A DNA stretch of 64,000 bases from JBBRRP01 sp964609655. GTDB lineage: Bacteria > Myxococcota_A > Polyangia > Polyangiales > Polyangiaceae. The stretch covers positions 6,103 to 70,102 of the forward strand of contig CAZSUA010000003.1 in the NCBI GenBank assembly GCA_964609655.1, given 5' to 3'. A program made the translations under genes and the position numbers. The notes below the pieces were generated by a model, which saw only the letters and a list, made by a program, of their open reading frames with translations, did not search any database and was not told the origin of the DNA. Positions 34,790 to 44,137 of this stretch are shown one piece after another. The stretch's first letter is position 1. Each line of letters begins with the position of its first letter.

Positions 34790-36351
34790 AGTTCATTTCC
34801 AGTTTCAAAAAGACGTGACGCATGAGCCAAAGGCTGTACACGATACGCCCACCAATTTCCCTGGTGCAACACCAACTCAACGTCACCTAGGTGTTCCCCA
34901 AAGAGTTCACCAGTGCGGTCCCTAGTACTGTGCACCAAGAAACAATCAAAGCGCGGAACATCACGAACCGCCGAAAATCTTTCAGGATTCCACTCAGCCC
35001 CGCCCCACATCCCGGGAACAAAGCCCGGCAAATAGCGGATCGCGCTGGTTGGATACATCGCGAACGAATACCCCTGAATCCCGCCCTTTTCAGCCATATA
35101 ATAGGCTGACATATGCAGGAATGCGGGGAGCCCTGGGAATACCAAGCTATCTCGCTCAAAGATGATCGGGCGCACCGACAATCCGACGGGCATCTGTTGG
35201 ACGAACGATCGGACACCGGCGGCCTCGTGGTTGAACGCGAACACCCGCCACCCGAACACGGCACACCAAGCACTCACCAGCGCCATCGCCACACTCGGCA
35301 GCCCCCGAAAGAGCGGCGCGCGCCGCGGTTCAAACGCTACCAACAGAGCTGGCCCGAGGAATGCTGCAAATCGCGGATGGAGCGGGCCGAACCCGCCCAT
35401 GCTCGCCGGGAACAGACAGAAGCCCGCCAAGACACCCAACGCAGGCAGCCAAAATTCCGGGGTACGCCGCGGCCGGCCGAGCCCCAAAGCCAGCAATAGC
35501 AAGCAAACGACGCCGCACAGCGTAGCGAAGACGTCGGCGGCTGAGGCTGAGAAGAGCAATGCGGGAAGCTGAACCAGCTCGAAGAATCTAGGAGACCAAA
35601 TCGTGGAACCGATGCGTTGCGCTGAAGATCCGGGCGCGATCCAAACCCAAGCAAACAACAAAGGAGCAAGCAGTGGCAGCACTCGGGTCACGAAGCGCCC
35701 TTCCCCACGCAGCAACAGCGGCGCTGCCATCGCGAGAGCCACCCCGCAGGCAAAGCCATGGGAAAATAGCGTTAAACAGAGCGCGAATGAGAGTGCGAGG
35801 CCGGTGCGCCAGCTGTTTTCCTCACGATGCCTCAGGGCGAAGAGGAGCGCTAAGATGGCGAAAGGCACGGCCGCAATGAAGCTCACAAACCCGAAATAGA
35901 ACGCATACCCCAAGGCCAGCGGCAGCCCGAGCAACGCCAACCAAGCTGAGTGGCCAAGCTTCCGAACCAAGAGCGCAAACGCGACGAAATGACCCACAAC
36001 ACTGAGCCAAATCCCCAACTTGAGGCCGGAGACAACGCCTAGCCAGACCGCGAACACCCGTGCCACCACGTAGCCGGTTAAGTAAGGCGTTCTTAGATTC
36101 ACTTCGAAGTTCTCGACACCCGGGAAAGACTTTTCCCCCAGGTGCACCCAAACAGCGATCTGAGCCGCATGCTGCGGCAAATCCACCATCGGCAGGTAAG
36201 GGAACCCGAAAAAAATAGCTAACAGCGCAGCGCTGGCAACCACACCGAGCCCAAGCAGCCAACGGCTCTCTATCGCTCGCGCCTGCAGGTCCGCCGAACC
36301 CGCAACCGAAGGCACGAACTCAGCCTCTGAAATCGACGGAACTTGGCTCAT
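34786..36351 (-). CDS. polytopic membrane protein, glycosyltransferase-like
   Basis: This protein of about 521 aa has roughly ten to twelve membrane helices between residues 30 and 400, and a soluble C-terminal domain ending in a WWAYRV strand. The first loop, FPYLPMVDLPQHAAQIAVW, carries an acidic residue after helix one in the position used by GT-C lipid-linked sugar transferases, but I do not recognise a defined family. ATG 36351 is chosen because the longer frame adds a cysteine- and arginine-rich tail without protein character. It leads an operon with two methyltransferases. Confidence 0.72.
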   Translation of the reverse strand: MSQVPSISEAEFVPSVAGSADLQARAIESRWLLGLGVVASAALLAIFFGFPYLPMVDLPQHAAQIAVWVHLGEKSFPGVENFEVNLRTPYLTGYVVARVFAVWLGVVSGLKLGIWLSVVGHFVAFALLVRKLGHSAWLALLGLPLALGYAFYFGFVSFIAAVPFAILALLFALRHREENSWRTGLALSFALCLTLFSHGFACGVALAMAAPLLLRGEGRFVTRVLPLLAPLLFAWVWIAPGSSAQRIGSTIWSPRFFELVQLPALLFSASAADVFATLCGVVCLLLLALGLGRPRRTPEFWLPALGVLAGFCLFPASMGGFGPLHPRFAAFLGPALLVAFEPRRAPLFRGLPSVAMALVSAWCAVFGWRVFAFNHEAAGVRSFVQQMPVGLSVRPIIFERDSLVFPGLPAFLHMSAYYMAEKGGIQGYSFAMYPTSAIRYLPGFVPGMWGGAEWNPERFSAVRDVPRFDCFLVHSTRDRTGELFGEHLGDVELVLHQGNWWAYRVQPLAHASRLFETGNEL

Positions 36352-36538
36352 ATTCTCGCAGGCTGTGCTCGGAAGGCGGCGGACTCTTACACAAGGCCTT
36401 GAGACTCTGCCACCCGTTTTTCGGTGTTTCATCCGGCAGCGCGGCGTCGTTCAGGGCGCGGCTGGTATTCCGAAGAGCAGGGGCATAAATTGCTGAAATG
36501 AGTTTCGGCCAGCGTGCGTCCGTATTGCAGGAGAGTCG

Positions 36539-38437
36539 ATGAGAGGCGACTGGATCGGTTCCAGCCCGTCCACCGGAGGTATCGCTCGCGAAACACTGAC
36601 GAAACGCTTCGACGGCCCACGCCCGGAGCTGAGCGCCGAACGCCTCCGCCGGGTGTTCAGGTACTTCCGTCCGTATACCAAAGAGTGGATCGTCATCCTC
36701 GGTTGCCTGATAGTAACGGCTGGCCTGTCCGTATTGCCGCCGCTGTGCGTGAAGGCGATTCTGGACCATGCGCTACCCTTGCATGACCGCCGGCTTCTGG
36801 TTCTGCTCACGCTCGCCATGGTGGCGATTGCCATCATCTTGGGCCTAGTGGGCGTGCTTCAACAATCTTTTTCGGCCCGTGCGGGACAGAGCATCCTGTT
36901 TGATTTCCGGCGGGAGCTGTATCGACACCTGCAGAAGATGTCGTTGCACTTTTATACGACAACGCGAGGCGGCGAGATTGTCTCCCGCATCAACAACGAC
37001 GTCTATGCCGTGGAGCACGTGGCCACCAGCACACTCACCTCCATCGTGAGCAACTTGCTCGCCCTCGGAGTCACGGCGTTCGTCGTTTTTTCGATGAGTT
37101 GGCGTTTGGCATTGCTGGCGATCTTGATCATGCCAGCCTTCTATTTTCCGTCTCGAATTGTCGGCGGCATGCGCCGTGGCCTTTCTAAGCAGCTGCAGGA
37201 GGGGCAAGCCGATCTCCTGGCTTTCCTGCACGAACACCTGCATCTGAGCGGCTCCGTTTTAACCAAGGTGTTCAACCAAGGCGATGCAGATCGGAAAGTG
37301 TTCGAGGCTCGAAGCGCACGCGTCAAAGAGCTCAATATTCGCAACGCCATCGTGGGTCGCTGGCTGTTCATGGTGCTCAGCGTGTTTGCCGTCACGGGCC
37401 CCGCGCTCGTGTATTGGTATGGCGGCCTTGAAGTACTGCGCGCCGAGCTCACGATTGGCACCGTGGTGGCCTTCGCGGCGTTGCTCGGCAATCTGTATCG
37501 CCCGATGCACTCGCTCGCGACCATCTACGTGGATATTCAGGCTTCTATGGCGGTGTTTGATCGGATTTTTGACTACCTCGACCGCGTTCCCGAAGTGACC
37601 GATCGCCCCGATGCCCAGGAACTGGTCGAAACAGAAGGCCACATCCAATTTGAGCAAGTCTCTTTTCAGTATCCCACCCCACCCTCTGCACTTCTGGTTG
37701 AGCCGAAACCTGCGAGCACCAAACTTCCCTTCTTGCTGAGCGAAGTGACATTCGAGATCAAGCCGGGTGAGCGTGTCGCTCTCGTGGGGCCAAGCGGAGC
37801 GGGCAAAACCACCATCACCTATCTTTTGCCTCGTTTCTACGACGGGACCTTGGGAAAGGTCCTGATCGACGGCCGGGACGTGCGCGAGTTTGGCCAAGAG
37901 AGCCTCCGCAAACATATCGGGATGGTCACGCAGGAGACCTTTCTCTTCAATGCGCCGATCCGCGATAATCTCATCTACGCCAAGCCTCACGCTACGCAGG
38001 CCGAGATTGTAGCCGCCGCGGAGGCTGCACAGATCCACGAATTCATTGAGGCTCTGCCGCAAGGCTACGACACACTGGTCGGTGAGCGTGGTTTTCGCCT
38101 CTCCGGCGGCGAGAAGCAACGCCTTGCCATTGCCCGCGCGCTCTTGAAAAACGCTCGCATCCTGATTCTCGACGAGGCCACCAGCAGTCTCGACGCCACG
38201 AGTGAATTCTTGATTCAGCGCGCACTAGAACATCTACTGAAGGGGCGCACCTCGCTCATCATCGCGCACCGCCTCTCGACCATTCTAAGCTCCGATAAAA
38301 TCATCGTGTTGGATAAGGGTCGCGTGGTGGATGCGGGCACCCATTCCGAGCTTTTGGGGCGGGGTGAGCTCTACGCACAGCTTTTCCATCAACAGTTTGG
38401 GCAAGTGCTTCGAGAACGTTCGGGCGCGAGCACATAG
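36539..38437 (+). CDS. MsbA-like ABC exporter (fused membrane and ATPase domains)
   Basis: This 632-aa half-transporter has six membrane helices (about 50-350) in an ABC type-1 transmembrane domain. The ATPase domain has Walker A GPSGAGKTT (about 419), Q-loop, signature LSGGEKQRLAIARAL, Walker B ILILDEATSSLD and switch His IIAHRLST. It would work as a homodimer exporting lipids, lipopolysaccharide or peptides. AGGAGA lies six bases before the ATG. It is divergent from the membrane protein/methyltransferase operon, suggesting linked envelope biogenesis, though no LPS genes adjoin. Confidence 0.9.
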   Translation: MRGDWIGSSPSTGGIARETLTKRFDGPRPELSAERLRRVFRYFRPYTKEWIVILGCLIVTAGLSVLPPLCVKAILDHALPLHDRRLLVLLTLAMVAIAIILGLVGVLQQSFSARAGQSILFDFRRELYRHLQKMSLHFYTTTRGGEIVSRINNDVYAVEHVATSTLTSIVSNLLALGVTAFVVFSMSWRLALLAILIMPAFYFPSRIVGGMRRGLSKQLQEGQADLLAFLHEHLHLSGSVLTKVFNQGDADRKVFEARSARVKELNIRNAIVGRWLFMVLSVFAVTGPALVYWYGGLEVLRAELTIGTVVAFAALLGNLYRPMHSLATIYVDIQASMAVFDRIFDYLDRVPEVTDRPDAQELVETEGHIQFEQVSFQYPTPPSALLVEPKPASTKLPFLLSEVTFEIKPGERVALVGPSGAGKTTITYLLPRFYDGTLGKVLIDGRDVREFGQESLRKHIGMVTQETFLFNAPIRDNLIYAKPHATQAEIVAAAEAAQIHEFIEALPQGYDTLVGERGFRLSGGEKQRLAIARALLKNARILILDEATSSLDATSEFLIQRALEHLLKGRTSLIIAHRLSTILSSDKIIVLDKGRVVDAGTHSELLGRGELYAQLFHQQFGQVLRERSGAST

Positions 38438-38613
38438 TCTGGAAAGGGGGGCAGCCCGGGCACCCTCTCCACGCCAGGCTAGTGGGCAACGCACAACGCT
38501 GAATTGAGCGACGACACACTCACAGCAAAATCGAAAACTCAGACTTGACGGTCTGTCCTTGCCCAATAGCCCTCTGGCGGTTCGCTGGGATCGTCGCTAA
38601 TGACGGGATACTC

Positions 38614-39198
38614 ATGCCGGATTCAGTAGCGAAGCCCCCAGCCATTCTGATCCTGTTTGCGCATCCAGCGCAGGAAAGCTCCAGAATTAATCGAGAGCTT
38701 GTGCGTGCAGTAAGGGACCTGGCTGGGGTAACCTTCAACGATCTTTACGAAGCCTATCCCGAATTCGACATCGACGTGAAGCGGGAACAGAAACTCGCAG
38801 AGCAGCATCAGATTATCGTCTTCCAACATCCGTTCTATTGGTACAGCACACCCGCACTTCTTAAGCAGTGGCAGGATCTTGTTTTGGAGCACGGCTGGGC
38901 ATATGGTAAGGGCGGAGCTGCGTTGAAGGGCAAAACCTTGCTCTCCGCGATCACTACCGGGGGGCGCGCTGAGGGCTATCAACCAGATGGCATGCACAAG
39001 CGAAGCCTGCTGGAGCTTCTTGCGCCAATCGCACAAACAGCGGAGCTGTGCGGCATGAATTACCTGAATCCTTTCGCCGTTCACGGCACCCACAGCATGT
39101 CTCGCGAGCAAGCCCGTGCAAAAGCACTCGAATACCGCAGCTTGCTCGAGGCGCTACGCGATGGAGTCAATAATTCGAGCTCTCTCGGCGGATCCTAA
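38614..39198 (+). CDS. kefF: KefF-type flavodoxin-fold quinone oxidoreductase
   Basis: This 194-aa protein has the NQO/KefF flavodoxin-like fold: ILILFAHPAQESSRIN at the N-terminus and IIVFQHPFYWYSTPALLKQW, the flavin and active-site loop, then LLSAITTGGRAEGYQ. In gamma-proteobacteria KefF binds KefC and is required for full glutathione-gated potassium efflux. It precedes the KefC-like gene by 17 bases, supporting the same role here. ATG 38614 matches the family start. Confidence 0.88.
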   Translation: MPDSVAKPPAILILFAHPAQESSRINRELVRAVRDLAGVTFNDLYEAYPEFDIDVKREQKLAEQHQIIVFQHPFYWYSTPALLKQWQDLVLEHGWAYGKGGAALKGKTLLSAITTGGRAEGYQPDGMHKRSLLELLAPIAQTAELCGMNYLNPFAVHGTHSMSREQARAKALEYRSLLEALRDGVNNSSSLGGS

Positions 39199-39215
39199 GC
39201 CCCTTCGGAAGGTGA

Positions 39216-41111
39216 ATGATGAATCAAGATAGCCTCTTTTTCCAGGCGTTTATCTACCTCTTAGCCGCCGTTGTTTCTGTACCCCTTGCAAAGCGGTTGG
39301 GGCTTGGGTCGGTTCTTGGTTATCTTCTAGCCGGGATGCTCATCGGCCCCTTCGCACTTGGCCTTGTGGGCGAAGAGGGGCAAGATGTGATGCACTTCGC
39401 TGAATTCGGCGTAGTAATGATGCTCTTCCTAGTTGGCCTGGAGCTTGAACCCAGCCGCTTGTGGCGCCTGCGAGCACCAATCTTAGGCTTAGGCGGATTG
39501 CAAGTGGTGGTTACCTCCCTTGTCTTCGGCGCAATCGGCTTAGCTGTGGGTGTTGAGATCAAAGTGGCGATCGCCGCGGGCATGATCCTTTCGTTGTCTT
39601 CAACAGCGATTGTTTTGCAGACACTGCAGGAAAAGAACCTGGCCAGAACAGCGGCCGGGCAAAGCTCATTTTCGGTCTTACTCTTTCAAGATATAGCGGT
39701 CATTCCTATGTTGGCGTTGATGCCCCTGCTGGGCTCAACCGTTGCACTGGGGAAAACCGCGAAAGGGGCCCATTCTACGACATGGCTGGATGGCTTGCCC
39801 ACCTGGCTTTCCGCACTCGCGGTTCTTGGCGCTTTGGGTGGCTTGATCGTGGGCGGCCGCTTCCTTGTAAGGCCAGCCTTTCGCTGGATCGCCAAAACAC
39901 GCCTGAGAGAAATTTTCACGGCAGCGGCGTTGCTGCTCGTGATTGCCATCACACTCTTGATGACCAAACTGGGCTTGAGCCCCGCCCTTGGCACATTCGT
40001 GGCGGGGGTGGTTTTGGCGACGAGCGAATATAAACACGAGCTCGAGAGCGAGATCGAACCATTCAAGGGCATCTTGCTGGGCTTGTTTTTCATTGCTGTA
40101 GGCGCCTCAATCGATTTTGCGCTGATCCTGCGGAGCCCCGCGCTGATGGCGGCTCTCGTGCTCGGGCTTCTGGTGACCAAATTCGCCGTGTTGTCGATTT
40201 TGGCTCGCATTTTCCGAATGAGTATCGATCAAAATTTCTTGTTCTCGTTTGCACTGGCTCAAGGAGGGGAATTCGCCTTCGTACTTTTCTCGTTCACCAC
40301 TGAGCATGCGATAATCCCGGCGGAAATCGGAGCCACGCTGGTAGCCGTTGTTGCGATCTCCATGGCGCTAACGCCGCTCGTTATGATTTTGCACGAGAAG
40401 TTTGTGCAACCGCGAGTGCAGAACTTCGGCTCGAATGATCGCCCCGAAGACACCATAGATGAAGCCAACCCTGTCATCATTGCGGGTTACGGCCGCTTTG
40501 GACAAATTGTTGCCCGATTGCTCACCGCCAATGGAGTTCAGGCGACCATGCTGGATGTGGACTCCGATCAGGTTGACCTCGTAAGGCGCTTCGGCGGTCG
40601 CGTTTACTACGGGGACGCAACGCGCCACGACCTTTTGCACGCGGCTGGTGCACACTCCGCGAAACTGATTGTATTGGCTCTTGATGATCCTCCGAAGACT
40701 CTCGAGCTCGTTCACACCATTGCCAAGCACTTCCCGAATCTCAAAATCTTGGCGCGCGCGCGAGGTCGCACCGACGCCTACGACCTCGTCAACGCTGGCG
40801 TAACCCATGTTTATCGCGAAACGTTCGATACCTCGCTGCGGGTAGGTGCTGAGTCACTTCGTTTGCTCGGTTTCCCGGCATACCAAGCCACTCGTGCGGC
40901 CCGAGCTTTTCGTCGACACGATGAGCACGTGCTTCGCGATCTCGCCAGCGTGCGTCGCGACGAACCCAATTATGTCAACATCGTGCGCCAACGCACCAGC
41001 CAGCTCGAAGAGGTGTTAAAGATTGAGAGCGGTTATCTCGAAACGGCGAATGAAGGCTCCTGGGATTCGGATACGCTTGTGAAGGAGTTCGGGGGCGCCA
41101 CGGGCGACTAA
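39216..41111 (+). CDS. kefC: KefC-type potassium/proton antiporter
   Basis: This 631-aa protein has about twelve to thirteen membrane helices of the CPA2 cation-proton antiporter family (DVMHFAEFGVVMMLFLVGLE as the regulatory loop region). A C-terminal TrkA-N Rossmann domain follows (VIIAGYGRFGQIVARLL, about 420) ending in a long acidic tail. The electrophile-responsive KefC exports potassium, acidifying the cytoplasm during toxic electrophile stress. GAAGGTGA lies directly upstream of the ATG. The pairing with kefF strengthens the assignment over plain NhaS or YbaL. Confidence 0.9.
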   Translation: MMNQDSLFFQAFIYLLAAVVSVPLAKRLGLGSVLGYLLAGMLIGPFALGLVGEEGQDVMHFAEFGVVMMLFLVGLELEPSRLWRLRAPILGLGGLQVVVTSLVFGAIGLAVGVEIKVAIAAGMILSLSSTAIVLQTLQEKNLARTAAGQSSFSVLLFQDIAVIPMLALMPLLGSTVALGKTAKGAHSTTWLDGLPTWLSALAVLGALGGLIVGGRFLVRPAFRWIAKTRLREIFTAAALLLVIAITLLMTKLGLSPALGTFVAGVVLATSEYKHELESEIEPFKGILLGLFFIAVGASIDFALILRSPALMAALVLGLLVTKFAVLSILARIFRMSIDQNFLFSFALAQGGEFAFVLFSFTTEHAIIPAEIGATLVAVVAISMALTPLVMILHEKFVQPRVQNFGSNDRPEDTIDEANPVIIAGYGRFGQIVARLLTANGVQATMLDVDSDQVDLVRRFGGRVYYGDATRHDLLHAAGAHSAKLIVLALDDPPKTLELVHTIAKHFPNLKILARARGRTDAYDLVNAGVTHVYRETFDTSLRVGAESLRLLGFPAYQATRAARAFRRHDEHVLRDLASVRRDEPNYVNIVRQRTSQLEEVLKIESGYLETANEGSWDSDTLVKEFGGATGD

Positions 41112-41137
41112 GCCCCCCCCCTCCACGCCGACCCAGG

Positions 41138-41157
41138 GTAGTAAGCATGCTTACTAC
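41138..41157. repeat. 20-bp palindrome, copy 3 of 3
   Basis: The perfect palindrome gtagtaagcatgcttactac differs from copy 1 only at its outermost bases. It lies 26 bases after the kefC stop and about 240 bases before the mgtE start, so it could sit in the mgtE promoter region. Confidence 0.7.
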
Positions 41158-41379
41158 TTTCTTTTGCAAGCATCCCTCTCCACGCCAAGCTGATGCGCCA
41201 CCACGCCGATGCACGTCAGGCGGCTGCCCCGAGCGAGCAAGCTCCGCTGCCGGTCCCGGACTCCAGCTTTTATCAGCCATGGGAGGCGTGCTACTGCAGC
41301 GCCCAACCATGCCCTGCCTTCGGACCACCGCCCCCACTCATGCCCCCTTGGGTTCGAGCGCTTCCCCCGGGTGGGTTCT

Positions 41380-42708
41380 GTGGCTCTAACCGATCCGCCG
41401 CGCGCGCGCATCACCATCGAGGAGCTGCGCGATGCCTGGCCAGCCCTGGTCACCGGTGAACGCGTCGCTGGATTTCGCCTGCTCGGCGCTGGCGACGACG
41501 ACAATTTTTTTATGAGTCTCACTCCTCTCGAGCAGTCACAGGTACTGCTCGGCCTGCCAGCGGGAGAACGCCGCGTTTGGATGCGAGTGCTGGCACCGGA
41601 TGACGCCGCCGATGTGCTGCAAGCCGTGGAGATTGAAGAGCGAGAGGCACTCATGAGCTTGCTGGATGACGCCCCGCGCCGTGAAGTGAACGCGCTTCTG
41701 GCCTACGCAGAAGATGAAGCCGGAGGCTTGATGAGTCCGCGTTTTGCGCGCGTACGCCCCGAATTACGGGTGGATGAGGCGATTCGCTATCTGCAGCGCC
41801 AGGCGCGTGCCCACCTGGAAACGATCTATTACGCGTACGTGCTCGACGCGGAGCAGCGTTTGCTCGGCGTGTGTTCGTTTCGTGAGCTCTTCGCCAACGC
41901 GCCGGATTTGGAAGTGCGCGCCATCATGCACAGCGATCCGCTCGCCGTTCGTGAAGAGATGGACCAGGAAGCGGTAGCCCGCCTATTTCAGCAGAACAGC
42001 TTTCTAGCGCTGCCTGTGGTGGACAACGATAATCGCATGAAGGGGATTGTCACCATCGATGACATCGTGGATGTCGTTCAAGAAGAAGCCACAGAAGACG
42101 CTCAAAAATTCGGCGGGATGGAAGCGTTGGATGCGCCTTATCTGCAGACGGCGTTCCTTGAGATGCTGCGCAAGCGTGGCGGCTGGCTTTCTATCCTGTT
42201 TCTTGGCGAAATGCTGACGGCGAGCGCGATGGCAAGGTTTGAAGGAGAGATTGCCCGTGCCGTGGTGCTGGCAATGTTCATTCCTTTGATTATTTCGAGC
42301 GGCGGGAATTCGGGCTCGCAGGCTTCCACGCTGATTATCCGCGCCATGGCGCTCGGTGAAGTCAGGCTCCGGGACTGGTGGCGTATCATTCGCCGGGAGT
42401 GTGCGGCGGGCGTGTGCCTCGGAGTGATCCTCGCAGCCCTGGGAGTGGTGCGCATCCTCACCTGGCAAATGTTCTTTCAGAGTTACGGTCAGTACCATGC
42501 GTTGATCGCGATCACCGTCGGCCTTAGCCTGGTGGGCGTGGTCACGGTTGGCACGATTTGCGGCTCGATGCTCCCCTTCCTGCTTCGGCGTTTTGGCTTC
42601 GACCCGGCAAGCGCCTCCGCGCCCTTCGTCGCCACGCTGGTCGATCTTTCGGGCCTCGTGATCTACTTCAACGTGGCCCGGGCAGTGCTCGGGGGCACCT
42701 TGCTTTAG
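41380..42708 (+). CDS. mgtE: MgtE-type magnesium transporter
   Basis: This channel-type transporter has the soluble N-domain of helical repeats (LTPLEQSQVLLGLPAGER onward), two CBS domains (AIMHSDPLAVREEMDQ; KGIVTIDDIVDVVQEE), and five membrane helices with the pore motif ISSGGNSGSQAST. It takes up magnesium, gated by cytoplasmic Mg binding between N-domain and CBS. The GTG at 41380 yields 442 aa, the normal family length; an upstream in-frame start adds 57 residues of low protein character. Confidence 0.92.
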   Translation: MALTDPPRARITIEELRDAWPALVTGERVAGFRLLGAGDDDNFFMSLTPLEQSQVLLGLPAGERRVWMRVLAPDDAADVLQAVEIEEREALMSLLDDAPRREVNALLAYAEDEAGGLMSPRFARVRPELRVDEAIRYLQRQARAHLETIYYAYVLDAEQRLLGVCSFRELFANAPDLEVRAIMHSDPLAVREEMDQEAVARLFQQNSFLALPVVDNDNRMKGIVTIDDIVDVVQEEATEDAQKFGGMEALDAPYLQTAFLEMLRKRGGWLSILFLGEMLTASAMARFEGEIARAVVLAMFIPLIISSGGNSGSQASTLIIRAMALGEVRLRDWWRIIRRECAAGVCLGVILAALGVVRILTWQMFFQSYGQYHALIAITVGLSLVGVVTVGTICGSMLPFLLRRFGFDPASASAPFVATLVDLSGLVIYFNVARAVLGGTLL

Positions 42709-42735
42709 AGCTTTTCAGGGCCAATACTCAACACC

Positions 42736-43848
42736 TTAGCCGAGCTCAGCAATGAGCTGTTCCAAAGCCAAAATCGCTTTGGAAGCTTCAAAGTCTCTCG
42801 CTCGAAACGCTGCCGCAGGATTCTTTGGGGGTGCCGAAAGCTGATGAAGAATAGCATCCGCCATGGCGCGCGGATCCGCGACCGGCACGAGCAGGCCTTG
42901 CTCTCGGGTAGCCAAAATTTCCGAAGGGCCTGTTTCGCAGTTGGTGGACACCACATTGGCACCACAGGCCAACGCCTGCAGCAGCACGTTCGGAAATCCT
43001 TCGCTTCGGGATGAAAGGACAAACACCTGCGCGTGGGCGAAGTAGCAGAAGGGATTCTCCACCACCCCCGCAAAGACTACGCTGGCCGAGATACCGAGGC
43101 GGTTCGCGAGGCTCTCCAACGCCTCCCGTTCGCTCCCTTCCCCCAGAATCACGAGGCGCGCTGGTTTCTGTTTGAGCACCAACGCGAAAGCTTCGATCAG
43201 AACCTCGAAGGCTTTTTTGGGCGAGAGGCGGCCGCAACCCAGGACACACGCCAGCTCCCCTTGCATCACTTGAGGCTTGGGCTCCGCCGCGAGCTCTAGG
43301 ATCCGTTCGATCTCGATGGGGTTTGGAATCACCCTGATCCTAGGGTGTGAGGAAGCTGGCAATCGCGCCTTCAGCTGCTGGGAAACTTCGGCTGCCGGCG
43401 CAATGATGGCATCGGCGTAGCGATAGCAAAGCCAGCGCAGCGTAGGGTCCAGCAGTTCACGCCACGAAGAGCTGGCCCCCGCTGGAGCGCACGCTTCACG
43501 AAAAATCAACTTGGATTTCGCGCCTGCCAGACGCCAGGCAACACTTGCAACGAGATTGGCACCCACCATAGTAGCGAGCAGTGCTTTTGGCCGCACCCTA
43601 CGGAGATAGTTCGACAGAGGCACGGCGAGAAGACTCAATCGGACTGGCGGTAGCCGCACCAGATTCACGTCTCGGTGCAGCTCGCTCAAATAGCCTGAGG
43701 CGCTGCCTCCCACCACGAGCTCCACGGCGTGGCCCCGAGCCGCCAAGCCGCTTGCAAAGTTAACCCAAACACGCTCAGCCCCACCCAGCGCGAGATCAGG
43801 CAAGAAAAAAGACAGCGGACCAGTGGAATTCAGCACGAGTTCGCACAA
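42736..43848 (-). CDS. glycosyltransferase family 4
   Basis: This 370-aa GT-B enzyme has the N-terminal GGAERVWVNFASGLAARGH, the VIPNPIE linker, the nucleotide-binding CGRLSPKKAFEVLIEA, and the C-terminal SRSEGFPNVLLQALACG with its ExxxxxxxE motif. It transfers sugars from nucleotide donors in polysaccharide or lipid-linked glycan assembly. The start is TTG at 43848, with GTG at 43836 an alternative. It stands alone, convergent with mgtE. Confidence 0.85.
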   Translation of the reverse strand: MCELVLNSTGPLSFFLPDLALGGAERVWVNFASGLAARGHAVELVVGGSASGYLSELHRDVNLVRLPPVRLSLLAVPLSNYLRRVRPKALLATMVGANLVASVAWRLAGAKSKLIFREACAPAGASSSWRELLDPTLRWLCYRYADAIIAPAAEVSQQLKARLPASSHPRIRVIPNPIEIERILELAAEPKPQVMQGELACVLGCGRLSPKKAFEVLIEAFALVLKQKPARLVILGEGSEREALESLANRLGISASVVFAGVVENPFCYFAHAQVFVLSSRSEGFPNVLLQALACGANVVSTNCETGPSEILATREQGLLVPVADPRAMADAILHQLSAPPKNPAAAFRARDFEASKAILALEQLIAELG

Positions 43849-44035
43849 CCCCTAACACGGCCCGGAATGCTCGAAGCCTATATGACTCTGGCGTCTCTCG
43901 CAGGCACACGTCCCCCCGGGCCAGGATTGGTGATGGTCAGGTCGCGCGCCCCGGCGAAGTTACAGCTGCAGCGTTTCTCTTGCAATGCGAGCGGACGGAC
44001 CCCGACTGGGTTCCGCCTAAATCTGGAAGAGGACA

Positions 44036-44055
44036 TTTCGGAAACATTCCCGAAA
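44036..44055. promoter_or_regulatory. inverted repeat in the glnN leader
   Basis: The arms tttcgg (44036-44041) and ccgaaa (44050-44055) flank an eight-base loop about 80 bases before the glutamine synthetase start. It may be an operator or a hairpin in the mRNA leader. The whole 43849-44137 interval otherwise holds no gene that I can support and no clear sigma-54 promoter (GG and GC dinucleotides do not fall at the right spacing). Confidence 0.3.
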
Positions 44056-44137
44056 AAAAGGACGCGCTAGATGCACAGGTACGATCTTCGCCCAAGCCAG
44101 TTTGAGCGGTCCCAACCATAAAGGAAATGAAATCGTC

